From positions 310,001 to 374,000 of the forward strand of contig NZ_BNAF01000003.1 in NCBI RefSeq assembly GCF_014653155.1: DNA of 64,000 bases, given 5' to 3'. Both the position numbers and the translations under genes were made by a program. The stretch comes from Sphingobacterium griseoflavum (GTDB lineage: Bacteria > Bacteroidota > Bacteroidia > Sphingobacteriales > Sphingobacteriaceae). The first letter of the stretch is position 1; each line of letters opens with the position of its first letter. A model generated the notes under the pieces. It ran no database searches, was not told where the DNA came from, and was given only the letters and a program-made list of their open reading frames with translations. Of the stretch, positions 25,869-35,182 are shown one piece after another.

Positions 25869-25900
25869 ACAAAAAACCGCCTACATTCCTGCAGGCGGTC
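25869..25900 (-). terminator. Terminator of the phosphoesterase SusCD operon
   Basis: ACCGCCT (25876-25882) pairs with AGGCGGT (25893-25899). On the minus strand the stem is followed by TTTTTT, so it mainly ends the operon coming from 25929. On the plus strand the T-run is lacking. Confidence 0.82.
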
Positions 25901-25928
25901 GAAAAATCATAGCCATAAAACATTCCCG

Positions 25929-27194
25929 CTAGGGAATAATCCAGCGGTTTACCGCATTATGTTCTGCGGAGAGCACCAGCTTATAAAATTTTTTGCCGGC
26001 AAGTGCATGGGGTAGCACTATAGAAGCCTTTCCTTTGGCGAGGTCAACTTTGCCAAGGGATGTATAACTATCGGCTTGTGCTGCGCCTTTTTCCTTAAAG
26101 GTATTGCTAGGCGCGAGGAAAAGCTCTACTTGACCCTCTTTGGCAAAGGGCGTCCATTCGGCCTCTATTTTGCCGTCCACCAGCCTAGCTTTCGGATCGG
26201 CGATGGACACCTTCCCCACGAAGGGCACGCCATCCAGTTCCCAGGCCTGCTGCTTCGGAATATTCACCTCGAGGTGGCGCGCTACAGAAGGCAATATATC
26301 GACGATAGCCGGTTGGTGCGCATGGAAATGTTGATTTAGCCCCTGCTTGTTGGTGGCAATCCAGATGGTGCGTTCGCGATCCGTTTGGCCACCGTGGGAT
26401 AGACCTGTCGCTACATCGCGGCCATGATCGGTAATGATCACCACCATCCAATCTTCATTGAAATACTGCTCGCGGTATTTGACGGCGTTGTAAATGTCGC
26501 CCACCTGCCTATCCGCTTTGTGCACGGCATCATACATGCCTTCGGCATCGCCGAAGATATGGCCTGCATTATCGGTATACTGTAGGTATACCCAGCTGAG
26601 GTCTGGCGCTTCCGTGCGGATACTTTGCCAAGCTTGCGCCGTAACTTCTTCGTCAATTTTGCTGATGTAGGTGGTCATCTTATCATGTGGAAAACGAACG
26701 GTATCCAGTTCGTAGCCATCATAATGGTAATCGATCTTTAGGCTGCTGGTTTCTGGCTTACCTTCGCCCAAAATTTTCGTGCGGTTGTCCAGCCAGGTGG
26801 AGTAGATACCGAGTTTGCGATCGGGCTGTTGTGCTTTCAGGTGGCGGAAGATCGTCCAGTAGTTGTAGTTGGGCGCGCTGACATCGTTGCCCCATACATT
26901 GTGCTTATTGCCCCAAGTGCCGGTGATCATGCTCGTATAGCATACCGCGGATATCGTGGGCGTTTGCGAATAGCCGCCACGCTCGCCGCCCATGTAGGCG
27001 CGGGTGTATCCGCCATCTTTGGAGATTTCATCGATGTTTGGCGTGTCCTCCCGCTCGATCACATCCGCCGGGATGCCGTCTACAATCACCAGCAGGGCTT
27101 TTTTGACTTTCGCTGCTGGCGCTTGCGCGAAACTGCCGCTGCTGTGTAATAGCATTATGCAAAGGCCAAAGAGGGCGTAGTTTATTTTCTTCAT
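25929..27194 (-). CDS. Type I phosphodiesterase / alkaline-phosphatase-family enzyme
   Basis: A 421-residue secreted metal-dependent phosphohydrolase. After a Sec signal (MKKINYALFGLC... GSFAQ) come the first metal ligand LLVIVDGIPADV, the nucleophile region QTPTISAVCYTSMITG, LQYTDNAGHIFGDAEG and VIITDHGRD with later metal ligands. This is the order seen in the nucleotide pyrophosphatase/phosphodiesterase branch. The last 90 residues form a small beta domain. The start at 27194 overlaps the previous gene by ATGA; a longer extension lies in that gene. It is the last gene of the SusCD operon, probably periplasmic, and may release phosphate or alcohol from phosphodiesters. Confidence 0.82.
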   Translation of the reverse strand: MKKINYALFGLCIMLLHSSGSFAQAPAAKVKKALLVIVDGIPADVIEREDTPNIDEISKDGGYTRAYMGGERGGYSQTPTISAVCYTSMITGTWGNKHNVWGNDVSAPNYNYWTIFRHLKAQQPDRKLGIYSTWLDNRTKILGEGKPETSSLKIDYHYDGYELDTVRFPHDKMTTYISKIDEEVTAQAWQSIRTEAPDLSWVYLQYTDNAGHIFGDAEGMYDAVHKADRQVGDIYNAVKYREQYFNEDWMVVIITDHGRDVATGLSHGGQTDRERTIWIATNKQGLNQHFHAHQPAIVDILPSVARHLEVNIPKQQAWELDGVPFVGKVSIADPKARLVDGKIEAEWTPFAKEGQVELFLAPSNTFKEKGAAQADSYTSLGKVDLAKGKASIVLPHALAGKKFYKLVLSAEHNAVNRWIIP

Positions 27195-28021
27195 TGGATA
27201 TATTCCCATTTTACGGCGTCTTTGGAGAGCTCTACTTCTAGGTGTCCCGGTGCGGTACCATGGAAAGCCCCGTGCCACCAGTTTCCCGATACGGCTCCGG
27301 CAGTTATAAACTGTACGCCTTTGACCTTGATTTCCTCATAGAGGTGCATATGCCCTTGCAAAACCAGCTTAAGGTTGTGCTTCTCAAATAGATCGAACAC
27401 CTGCTTTTGGTTTTGAAAGGTGTCTGCGCCGGTATAGCGTCCTTCCAATACGGGATAGTATACCGATAGGAAGGGAACATGCGAGACAACGACAATCGGC
27501 TGTTCTTGCGGCGTTTTGCTTAACAGCTCTTTCAGCCAGTTTAGCTGCTCGGATTTTACGCTGTATTGATTGTTCTCTACCTCTACGCTGTTCAAGACGA
27601 TAAAGGTACAGCCTTTGTGCGCAAAGCTATAATAGGTTTTGCCGAAGGTTTTTTCGAAGGCTTGGAAATCGTTCTTACCATCGCGCACCGAGCGGGGCAA
27701 ACGGTCATGGTTGCCAATGGCCATATGGTAGGGCTTTTTGGTTTTATCCAGCAGATCCTTCAGCTGTGCCAAGCGCTGCTCGCCGGTGGGGATATCCGTC
27801 GGTTTCAGGTTGTCAATATCGACATTGTCGCCCCCGCTGAGCACAAAGTCTACCGACTTGGGCAGTTTTTGCAAGCGCTGTGCCACCTGGTTGAGGGTGC
27901 TATCGCTGTGGATATGTAAATCCGTGAGAAACGCAAATTTGAATTGCTGTGCCTGGACGGCAGGACTGCTGCCCAGCCAGATGCTGAGCAACAGGATGAT
28001 GATGTTTTGTGTTTTTTTCAT
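27191..28021 (-). CDS. Calcineurin-like metallophosphoesterase
   Basis: A 276-residue secreted enzyme with a signal ending near VQAQQ. The metallophosphoesterase motifs appear in order: TDLHIH, SGGDNVD, GNHDRLP, VVSHVPF and LQGHMHLYEE. It hydrolyses phosphomonoesters or phosphodiesters with two metal ions; the 3',5'-cAMP or glycerophosphodiester branches are plausible. Its start codon shares a base with the SusD stop (TAATG) and its end overlaps the phosphodiesterase gene, so all three are coupled in translation. Two phosphoesterases beside SusCD suggest that the imported compound is phosphorylated. Confidence 0.85.
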   Translation of the reverse strand: MKKTQNIIILLLSIWLGSSPAVQAQQFKFAFLTDLHIHSDSTLNQVAQRLQKLPKSVDFVLSGGDNVDIDNLKPTDIPTGEQRLAQLKDLLDKTKKPYHMAIGNHDRLPRSVRDGKNDFQAFEKTFGKTYYSFAHKGCTFIVLNSVEVENNQYSVKSEQLNWLKELLSKTPQEQPIVVVSHVPFLSVYYPVLEGRYTGADTFQNQKQVFDLFEKHNLKLVLQGHMHLYEEIKVKGVQFITAGAVSGNWWHGAFHGTAPGHLEVELSKDAVKWEYIQ

Positions 28022-29826
28022 TACCAGCCAAATATTTGTGTTAAGTTAGGATTTAATCGGATTTCATTCTGCGGAATGGGGCGATAATAATATTTTGGTG
28101 CTTCAAAAGTACCGCTGCGCTCGATGGTTTCTACGGTGCCGCTGTTGCCTTGCGAAAGGAATACGCCTACATCCTGTGTGAAGGTGCCCGCGCGGTAATA
28201 TTGCAGTTCGCGGCCTAAGCTGTTTTTCTCTTTGACGGCCGGAATTGTTGCGGAAGCGGGTAGTAGTTCCAGATCCGGAATGCCATCACCTGTCATATCG
28301 TGCTTGCCCAATCCCGAGAAATAGATCCCTTCGCGCTTCTTTTCCAATAGCTTGCCCAGATTCCAGCGCATAAGGTCATCAAAGCGGAAACCTTCAAAGG
28401 CCAGTTCCACACGACGCTCACGGCGTACCTCATAGACCATATTGCGCTGTGCGCTCTCGACATTGGCATGTTGGGCAGACATCACCGGGTCGATACCCTG
28501 CGAGAGAGACAGCTGCGGCATGCCTGCGCGCAGGCGTAACAAGTTGATGCTGCGGTCAAGGTCTGCTTGCGTTAAAATGCCCAGCTCAGCTTTTGCTTCG
28601 GCAAAGTTTAACAGTACCTCGGCGTAGCGGTATAGCGGAATATCCAAATTGCGCCGCTGCTCGACGTTCAGCGTGTTTGGAAAACCTTTAATCTGATGGT
28701 AGCCGGAGAAATTCTTAGCGAGCTGCTGCACATATAGACCCTGCCCTTGGGCATAGGTATGCGAATAGACCAATTCCCATCCCGGGTAGGCATATGATTG
28801 CGAAAGACGTGGATCACGGTTTTCAAATTCCTTGACAAAGGAGAAACGCTCATAGCCCGGTTGGCTGGAATAGAAAGAGCCGTCGCGCATCAGGTAAGAC
28901 TGCAGCAGGTCTCGCAGCGGGTAATACTCATAGTTTCCGAACATGCCGGGCCAATCATCTGCATTGAGCACATTGTTGGCGTAGAAGCGGCCTAATACCA
29001 CCTCGCGGTTGTTGTCCAGGCTTTCGTTGAAGAACAGGCTCGCATAGTCCGATTCCGGATTGCCGGTATTGTGTATTTGAAAACCGCCATCGCTCATCAC
29101 TTGGTTGCTCAAGGTATACGCTTTTTCCAAAAAAGCGGTTGACGTTGACTTCAGGTCAAGCTCATTGTGGTATTTGCGGTAGGTACCTTCATATAGGGCA
29201 AAGCGACTGTATTCCTGTAGCACCACCCATTTGTTTACGGCACCCAGTGCGGATGTCGGGCGGACATGCTGCGCCGCATATTCAAAGTCTTCCATGATCT
29301 TGTCGACCACAAAGGCACGCGGATCACGACCCGCAAAGAGGTAGTCGTTATCATTTGCCTCTAATGCTTTGTCTATCCAAGGCACGTCCGAGAAACGCTT
29401 TACTTTATCGACATAGAAGCGGGCGCGGAAGTAGCGGCCCAGGCCTTCATAATGTGCCTTTTCGCTGTCGCTGATCTGCGCTTTGCGCATATTTTCGAGG
29501 TAAAAATTGGCTTTGCGCAGCTGTGCCCAGTCATCGTGGCCCCAGCCATTGGTGATGGTCGTGGCCGTAGCGTTTCCCGTCATCAGGTTCTTGATTTCGT
29601 TGTTTCCGGTGGTGCTGGCATTGTCCGTGGTGGCATCGGCTTGGTAAATGCCCAGTCCGGAAAAGTTGTACATACCCACGATAAAAAGATCGAGGTCATT
29701 GGCGGTATTGAAAAAACTCTCCTTATTGATTTCCGTTTCGGAGCTCAGGTCCATAAAGCCATCGTTGCAACTGCTGCTGGATAAGAGTACGGCGCCGAAA
29801 AGTGCTAGTTTAATGTATCTATTCAT
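28021..29826 (-). CDS. SusD/RagB-family surface glycan- or nutrient-binding lipoprotein
   Basis: A 601-residue outer-membrane lipoprotein (signal with SSSSCNDGFMDL). SusD-type features are the N-terminal helix block SFFNTANDLDLFIVGMYNF, tetratricopeptide-like helices, and the C-terminal RRVELAFEGFRFDDLMRWNLG. Members cap the SusC channel and bind the substrate. It lies 11 bp after SusC. The ligand cannot be read from sequence, but the neighbouring phosphoesterases point to a phosphate ester. Confidence 0.9.
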   Translation of the reverse strand: MNRYIKLALFGAVLLSSSSCNDGFMDLSSETEINKESFFNTANDLDLFIVGMYNFSGLGIYQADATTDNASTTGNNEIKNLMTGNATATTITNGWGHDDWAQLRKANFYLENMRKAQISDSEKAHYEGLGRYFRARFYVDKVKRFSDVPWIDKALEANDNDYLFAGRDPRAFVVDKIMEDFEYAAQHVRPTSALGAVNKWVVLQEYSRFALYEGTYRKYHNELDLKSTSTAFLEKAYTLSNQVMSDGGFQIHNTGNPESDYASLFFNESLDNNREVVLGRFYANNVLNADDWPGMFGNYEYYPLRDLLQSYLMRDGSFYSSQPGYERFSFVKEFENRDPRLSQSYAYPGWELVYSHTYAQGQGLYVQQLAKNFSGYHQIKGFPNTLNVEQRRNLDIPLYRYAEVLLNFAEAKAELGILTQADLDRSINLLRLRAGMPQLSLSQGIDPVMSAQHANVESAQRNMVYEVRRERRVELAFEGFRFDDLMRWNLGKLLEKKREGIYFSGLGKHDMTGDGIPDLELLPASATIPAVKEKNSLGRELQYYRAGTFTQDVGVFLSQGNSGTVETIERSGTFEAPKYYYRPIPQNEIRLNPNLTQIFGW

Positions 29827-29837
29827 GCTTGTTGTCG

Positions 29838-32800
29838 TTAAAAGGTAAATTGAACACCACCCGAGAAACTGCGCTGGAACGGATAGGTAAGACCGTTACC
29901 TACACGGCCGGGGCTTTGTTCGGGGTTGGTATATGTATTTTCGTTTAAGGTCTCCGGATCGAAGTAGCGCTTCACGGCCGACCATTCCATAATGTTTTCG
30001 CCGCTGAGGTATACGCGAATATGACCAATCTGAGCGCGCGATGTCCAAGCGCTAGGCAATGTGTAGCCAATAGTCAGGTTTTTAAGGCGAAGATAGGCGG
30101 CGTTTAGCATGTAGTTGGTTTGCGGAATGGCTAAACCTTGCGACTCGTCGATACGCGTACCCAAGTTGCGGTCGGCCAGCCACGACTGCAGTACCGGATA
30201 CGCGGCATCGAGGTTTTGGTCGGCCAAGCCGAGGTTGAGGTAGCTTTGGGAATGGCGTGCCCGTTCGGCTTCTGAATCGCCTTCGGCACGGTAGAAGTCC
30301 AACAGGTGTCCGTAGAAGTTTCCATAAGGCTGTTGGTAGGGGCCCCAGTAGAGGTAATCGATTGGGTAGTAATCGCGCTTGCCAATGCCTTGGAAGAAAG
30401 CACGAACGTCAAACCCTTTCCAATCGGCAGACAGATCTAAGCCGAATTGGTAACGGGGGGTAGAGTTTCCGATGCGTTTCAAGTCTTTGGTGTCGTCGAG
30501 GGTATAGCCCTTTTCAATTTTACCATTGCCATCTTGGTCCACATATTTCGGCCATCCCGGAACAATAGATAGCGCGCCCCATGGAATAATGCTGGACTGA
30601 TCCAAGGCTGCAATTTCATCGGCGTTGGCAAAGAAGCCATCGCTCTCCAATCCCCAAATTTCACCGAGGCGCATTCCTTTGTAGTACGTGGTGATGCTGT
30701 TGTTGGGGTTGTCGAAGCGGATAATTTTGGAATAAGAGTCAGCTAAAAGGAATTTGGCATTGAAGCGGAGTGGCGCATTGGCCAAGTTAAATTGATCCTG
30801 GTAGGATAGGGTAAGTTCCCAGCCGTTTGTTCGAAGGTCGGCAGCGTTTTCATTGGGTTCTGCCGCGCCCAAGACATTGGGCAGTTCACGTCCGAGGGTT
30901 AGCATGCCCAAGGTTTCGCGCGAATAGTAGTCGAAGCTGGCCGCCAGCTTGTTTTGCCAAAGTGCCATATCCAAACCGAAGTTGATGGTATTCACTTTTT
31001 CCCAAGTGTAGTTGGGTGATACCAAATATGGGGCATCGATATAGATCGCTTGGCTGCCGCCGATCAGGTAGCTGGAGGTTTGCTTGGCCATGGACGCTTG
31101 GTAGCCATAGTTGCCGACCGCTTGGTTGCCCAAGGCGCCATAGGAAGCACGTAGCTTGAGGAGCGTCAGGTCGCTGATGTCCGCTAGGAAATTTTCGCGA
31201 TCCAAACGCCAAGCCACCGAGCCCGAAGGGAAGAAGCCGAAGCGTTTATCTTTCGGGAAACGGGAGGATCCATCATAGCGGCCATTGAATTCCACGATAT
31301 ACTTGTCGTCATACATGTAGTTCAAGCGATAGAACGCACCACGCAGGGCGTACGTGTCGATTCCCTCGCCTACGTTCATGGTGCCGGTCGCAAACTGCAC
31401 GGTGGGGTATGTTTCCGATATCAAGCCCTGGCGGCTTAAGCTGAAGCCCTCATAACGGTAGCTCTCTTGGTTGAAGCCCAACACGGCCGTTACTTGGTGC
31501 TTATGGAACGATTGTGCATAGGTGCCGAAGACATTATAGACGTTATAATAGGAGAAGCCGGCTTGGCGGAAGGCTTCGCTGGTACCTTCCTTGCGTACAT
31601 CATCTGGCCCAAAGCCAATGTTGTACTGCGTGCGGTAAGCGTTGTAGTTCATGGCGTTACGCTGGAAGGTATAATCGGCGTTCAGCTTGAATTTACTATT
31701 GAATAAGCGAAGCTCGGTGTTAAAGGTCGACTGCACATCCATGCGTTTGATGTCCGTTTTGCCGCCATCCACCATTTCTGCCGCTAAACGACCCACCGTC
31801 GTATTGGCCCAAGTGCCGTCGGGGTTCTTATCGTAGCTGGTCGGGAAAACATTGTAGATCGCGGGCAAATCCATGCGGGAAGGTGTTAAGCGGCGGTTGC
31901 TACCTAATACGGTATTGTTGCCTATAGCAATAAAATCCGCCAGTTTGTAATTCACTTTTGCGCGTAGGTTGTACCGGTCAAAATAGTCATCTGTCAAGAT
32001 CAGGGGCGAGTTTTGGCGGTTGTAGCTACCGCTGAGGTAGTATTGTGCTTTCTCGCTTGCTCCCGAAATGGACAGGTCGTGGGTCTGCGCGGCGTTCCAA
32101 TCGGATAGGAAATAGCGCGTCCAGTCGCGATTGCCCATGTATTCCCATGCTGCGGGATTGGAGGGGTCAATGCGCACGCCGGGTGTGGATGGATCGTCGG
32201 AACGCTGTCTAGCGTAATCGTAAAACTGATCGGAGTAGTTGACGTTGTTCCAAGGTGTATTGTCAGTCGAGGTCTGCAACAGGCGTGAGAATACGTAGGG
32301 ATCGGTAATTTTATCGGGCATCACGGTGGGGGTATTCCACGTGAAATTATTGCTGTAGCTCACTTTTGCATCGCCCTTGCCGGTTTTGGTCGTGATGATG
32401 ATAACCCCAAAGGATGCGCGCGCACCGTAGATGGCTGCTGCGGATGCATCTTTGATGATGGAGAAGGATTCGATATCCTGCGGCGCAATACGGATCAATT
32501 CGGCCGCGGTAACAGGCACGTTATCCAGCAAGATCAATGGATCGCCACCATTGATGGAAGTGATGCCGCGGATGTTGATGTTGGGGGTGGCCCCCGGCGC
32601 GCCCGAATTGAACTGAATGTTCAAGTTTGGCGCAATACCTTGCAGACCTTGCGCTACGTTGGCAATGGGGCGGCTTTCCAATACGTCGCCGCTCACATAA
32701 TCTACGGCACCGGAAAGGTTTACTTTTTTCTGCATACCGTAACCCACCACGACGACCTCGTCCATGTCGTTCAGCACGGGATCGCGCAGCGCTACGACTA

Positions 32801-33134
32801 CGGTGGAGCGCTTGCCGGCCGACACGATGTATTGGCACGCCTGTTTGGGTTGCAAGCCGGTAAACGTTACTTGGATGCAATAATTACTATCCGCTGGCAA
32901 GTTGGCGAAAACGGCCTTCCCCTGGTCGTCAGTTAGACCAATCCGTTTGAAGGCTTGGAAGTTGTTGTTGGATAGTGTGATGGTTGCATTGGCCAATCCT
33001 TTCGAATCCCCGTCTTGCACGATCACCACTATCTCACCGCTTTGTTGGGCTACTGCCCAGCTGCCTAAGAAAACCGTCATGAGCAGCAACATGATACCTT
33101 TTCGCGGTATACTGTTTGTCAAAAATAATCGCAT
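29838..33134 (-). CDS. SusC/RagA-family TonB-dependent transporter without STN domain
   Basis: A 1098-residue outer-membrane transporter. After a signal ending SWAVAQQ comes one beta-sandwich domain (residues 25-110) and the TonB-box/plug region DEVVVVGYGMQKKVNLSGAVDYV. The SusC-type plug motif PNINIRGITSINGGDPLILLDNVP follows, then a long beta-barrel ending in GGVQFTF. No secretin/TonB N-terminal (STN) signalling domain is visible, although a FecR and an ECF sigma lie upstream. The start at 33134 is chosen because it begins the signal; the longer frame to 33176 adds polar residues. It pairs with the SusD 11 bp downstream. Confidence 0.92.
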   Translation of the reverse strand: MRLFLTNSIPRKGIMLLLMTVFLGSWAVAQQSGEIVVIVQDGDSKGLANATITLSNNNFQAFKRIGLTDDQGKAVFANLPADSNYCIQVTFTGLQPKQACQYIVSAGKRSTVVVALRDPVLNDMDEVVVVGYGMQKKVNLSGAVDYVSGDVLESRPIANVAQGLQGIAPNLNIQFNSGAPGATPNINIRGITSINGGDPLILLDNVPVTAAELIRIAPQDIESFSIIKDASAAAIYGARASFGVIIITTKTGKGDAKVSYSNNFTWNTPTVMPDKITDPYVFSRLLQTSTDNTPWNNVNYSDQFYDYARQRSDDPSTPGVRIDPSNPAAWEYMGNRDWTRYFLSDWNAAQTHDLSISGASEKAQYYLSGSYNRQNSPLILTDDYFDRYNLRAKVNYKLADFIAIGNNTVLGSNRRLTPSRMDLPAIYNVFPTSYDKNPDGTWANTTVGRLAAEMVDGGKTDIKRMDVQSTFNTELRLFNSKFKLNADYTFQRNAMNYNAYRTQYNIGFGPDDVRKEGTSEAFRQAGFSYYNVYNVFGTYAQSFHKHQVTAVLGFNQESYRYEGFSLSRQGLISETYPTVQFATGTMNVGEGIDTYALRGAFYRLNYMYDDKYIVEFNGRYDGSSRFPKDKRFGFFPSGSVAWRLDRENFLADISDLTLLKLRASYGALGNQAVGNYGYQASMAKQTSSYLIGGSQAIYIDAPYLVSPNYTWEKVNTINFGLDMALWQNKLAASFDYYSRETLGMLTLGRELPNVLGAAEPNENAADLRTNGWELTLSYQDQFNLANAPLRFNAKFLLADSYSKIIRFDNPNNSITTYYKGMRLGEIWGLESDGFFANADEIAALDQSSIIPWGALSIVPGWPKYVDQDGNGKIEKGYTLDDTKDLKRIGNSTPRYQFGLDLSADWKGFDVRAFFQGIGKRDYYPIDYLYWGPYQQPYGNFYGHLLDFYRAEGDSEAERARHSQSYLNLGLADQNLDAAYPVLQSWLADRNLGTRIDESQGLAIPQTNYMLNAAYLRLKNLTIGYTLPSAWTSRAQIGHIRVYLSGENIMEWSAVKRYFDPETLNENTYTNPEQSPGRVGNGLTYPFQRSFSGGVQFTF

Positions 33135-33212
33135 ATCTGTGTTAAAAATTGTGCATAGTTTGTCCTGTCCACCCATTTTTTGGTGGATATATCCTTTTTT
33201 TATTGCTGTTAT

Positions 33213-34238
33213 TTAGTTTGTGCTACGAATAGTGTATGTGTTTTGCTGTGCGTTCCACTCCATCTCCAAATCGTTGGCCATGCAGATGGTCGTCAAAATC
33301 TGTTCGATACTATTTTGCTGGTCGAAGGATCCATAAAAAGACATCCCCTCCAGCTCTTTTTCCGAAAATGCAATGCTGGTGCTGTAGAAAGAAGCCAAGG
33401 CGGGGAGCACTTCCGATAGTGGTTTATGATGAAAAAACAGTGTGGTGACCATCGGTTCGTCCGCAGGCGCTGTTTCTTTGCTGATCGCTGGCGCTTCCGT
33501 CTTTTTCGAAACGGTTGGTTCTTGCCACTGCTGTCCAGGAGTAAGGTAAGCCAAAATAAGTGGCTGGGCCTTGTCCTGCAATTGTGCGATGGATACCTTA
33601 CCGGTGACCAGGCGTACACGTGGATTCCCGCCCGCTTTGGTCTGCTCAACCCAAAAGGACGTGCCCAAAGCCGTGGTGATAATTTCGCCAGCGCGCACAG
33701 AAAAGGGGCGTTTGTGATTATGGGCCACCTCAAAATATGCTGTACCTTCCAACGTTACAGCGCGGCGGTGGGATTCGAAGGGCACTTTCCAAGTCAGGCT
33801 GGAATTGGCAGTGAGGCGCACTCGGGTGCCATCCTGCAGCGTTAGTATGCTGTCCTTTCCGGAGTGATTGCGGATGGTTTGTTGCTTAGGATAAGCAGCC
33901 GCCCAGCTGTTGTCTGGCCGCAATGGCGAAGGCGTGGTAAGAGCGGCATGCTGATGGATGAGCTGTAGCCCCAAAAAGAGGAACAATGCCAGAGAGGCGG
34001 CGATAGCTAACGGCTGCCAAAGTCGGTTTCTTCCTGTGGTAGCTGTTTCCTCCGGAAGTAGCTGCGCATCGATGCGTTGCTTCAGCAGGTCCTTATCGCG
34101 CGGCAACATCGAGGGCTGATCGTCCATGATATCCAGCTCGTGCATCCACTGCTCCATATGGCGTTTCTCATCCGTATCCAGTTGGCCCTTGAGGTACCGG
34201 TCAATAAGCGTTTCCAATTCCTGTTTTCTATCCTGCAT
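33213..34238 (-). CDS. FecR-family anti-sigma regulator
   Basis: A 341-residue inner-membrane protein. The cytoplasmic N-terminal segment (about residues 1-80) would hold the sigma factor. One transmembrane helix follows (LAIAASLALFLFLGLQLI), then the periplasmic FecR domain (DSILTLQDGTRVRLTANSSLTWK) and the C-terminal DUF4974 domain (FHHKPLSEVLPALASFYSTSIAFSEKEL). The ATG at 34238 is preferred to the frame start at 34274. It sits between the sigma factor and SusC in one operon. How it senses transport is unclear because the SusC lacks the usual signalling domain. Confidence 0.9.
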   Translation of the reverse strand: MQDRKQELETLIDRYLKGQLDTDEKRHMEQWMHELDIMDDQPSMLPRDKDLLKQRIDAQLLPEETATTGRNRLWQPLAIAASLALFLFLGLQLIHQHAALTTPSPLRPDNSWAAAYPKQQTIRNHSGKDSILTLQDGTRVRLTANSSLTWKVPFESHRRAVTLEGTAYFEVAHNHKRPFSVRAGEIITTALGTSFWVEQTKAGGNPRVRLVTGKVSIAQLQDKAQPLILAYLTPGQQWQEPTVSKKTEAPAISKETAPADEPMVTTLFFHHKPLSEVLPALASFYSTSIAFSEKELEGMSFYGSFDQQNSIEQILTTICMANDLEMEWNAQQNTYTIRSTN

Positions 34239-34322
34239 ACACCATATAGTTGCGCAATCAGCAAAGCGTACCATCGATTTCCGATTAAGGAAATGTGAAC
34301 TTTAGGTAAAGAAAAACAGCGA

Positions 34323-34931
34323 TTAATGAAAGAGTAGAAAGATGCCGATGAGGCTCAGCATGGAGGTGTCCATCCGTTCGGCTTCCATATGGCGGCGTAT
34401 TTGCTGCAAGCCTTTACTGAGCTGGTTTTTTACGGTTTGGGTAGAAAGGCCGAGGTTTTCTGCAATCTCTTGGTTGTTGAGGGATCGGTAGTATTTTAGC
34501 TGGAATACTTCTTTCATGCGCTGCGGCATGTCATGCACCGATTGTTGGATCGCGTGGAGCAGTGTTTCGTAACTTTCTTCGTACCGTGCCGACGTGAAAT
34601 GTTCACCGCACTCCTGCGTCTCCAAGAGCAGATGATACTGGTCGATATGCTTCTGTTGTACGCCTTGCCGACGGAAATGCATAAAGACTTTAAAATAGAG
34701 GGCCGAAGTAAGATAAGACCTTAACGAGGTTTGGACCTGAATACTATGGCGTTTTTGCCAGATGTCGATAAAAAGGTCTTGCACGATATCCATGGCCAGT
34801 TCCTTATCGCCTACTTTTTTGAGCGCGATTGCCAGTAGTATATTCCAATAACGATCGTATATGGCATTGAAGGCTTGATAATCACCTTGTGTTATCCTCT
34901 GCCAAAAAATCATATCCAAGGATTCCGCCAT
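34323..34931 (-). CDS. ECF sigma factor (sigma-70 family)
   Basis: A 202-residue protein with region 2 (AFNAIYDRYWNILLAIALKKVGDKELAMDIVQDLFIDIWQKR) and region 4 (LKYYRSLNNQEIAENLGLSTQTVKNQLSKGLQQIR). The C terminus ends in a short hydrophobic tail (MLSLIGIFLLFH) beyond region 4. It is the first gene of the minus-strand unit that continues through FecR, SusC, SusD and the two phosphoesterases. It presumably activates that operon when released by FecR. Confidence 0.92.
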   Translation of the reverse strand: MAESLDMIFWQRITQGDYQAFNAIYDRYWNILLAIALKKVGDKELAMDIVQDLFIDIWQKRHSIQVQTSLRSYLTSALYFKVFMHFRRQGVQQKHIDQYHLLLETQECGEHFTSARYEESYETLLHAIQQSVHDMPQRMKEVFQLKYYRSLNNQEIAENLGLSTQTVKNQLSKGLQQIRRHMEAERMDTSMLSLIGIFLLFH

Positions 34932-35038
34932 TATTTCTGCTATGCACTGTTTAAGGTCGACACAAAACTCAAACTTTAATACTAGCTAAATATTAAGACG
35001 GTGTGAAAGAATTGTTAAAGCGAAGGAAAGCGTAAAGA

Positions 35039-35077
35039 TGCATCGAAAAATCCAGTAGCTTCCTTTTCTTCGATGCA
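35039..35077 (-). terminator. Hairpin, possible terminator of the SDR gene
   Basis: TGCATCGAA (35039-35047) pairs with TTCGATGCA (35069-35077). On the minus strand it is followed by TCTTTAC, a weak T-run, about 105 bp after the SDR stop codon. It lies in the 34932-35182 gap, which also must hold the promoter of the ECF sigma gene. Confidence 0.45.
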
Positions 35078-35182
35078 CCTGCAATTTCACCTCATTTTTT
35101 TGAAAAAGTAAATACGAAGGATTTGGCATCGTATCGATTAGATGCTGACTTTCCTATAATATACTGAAGGAACTATAATCCC

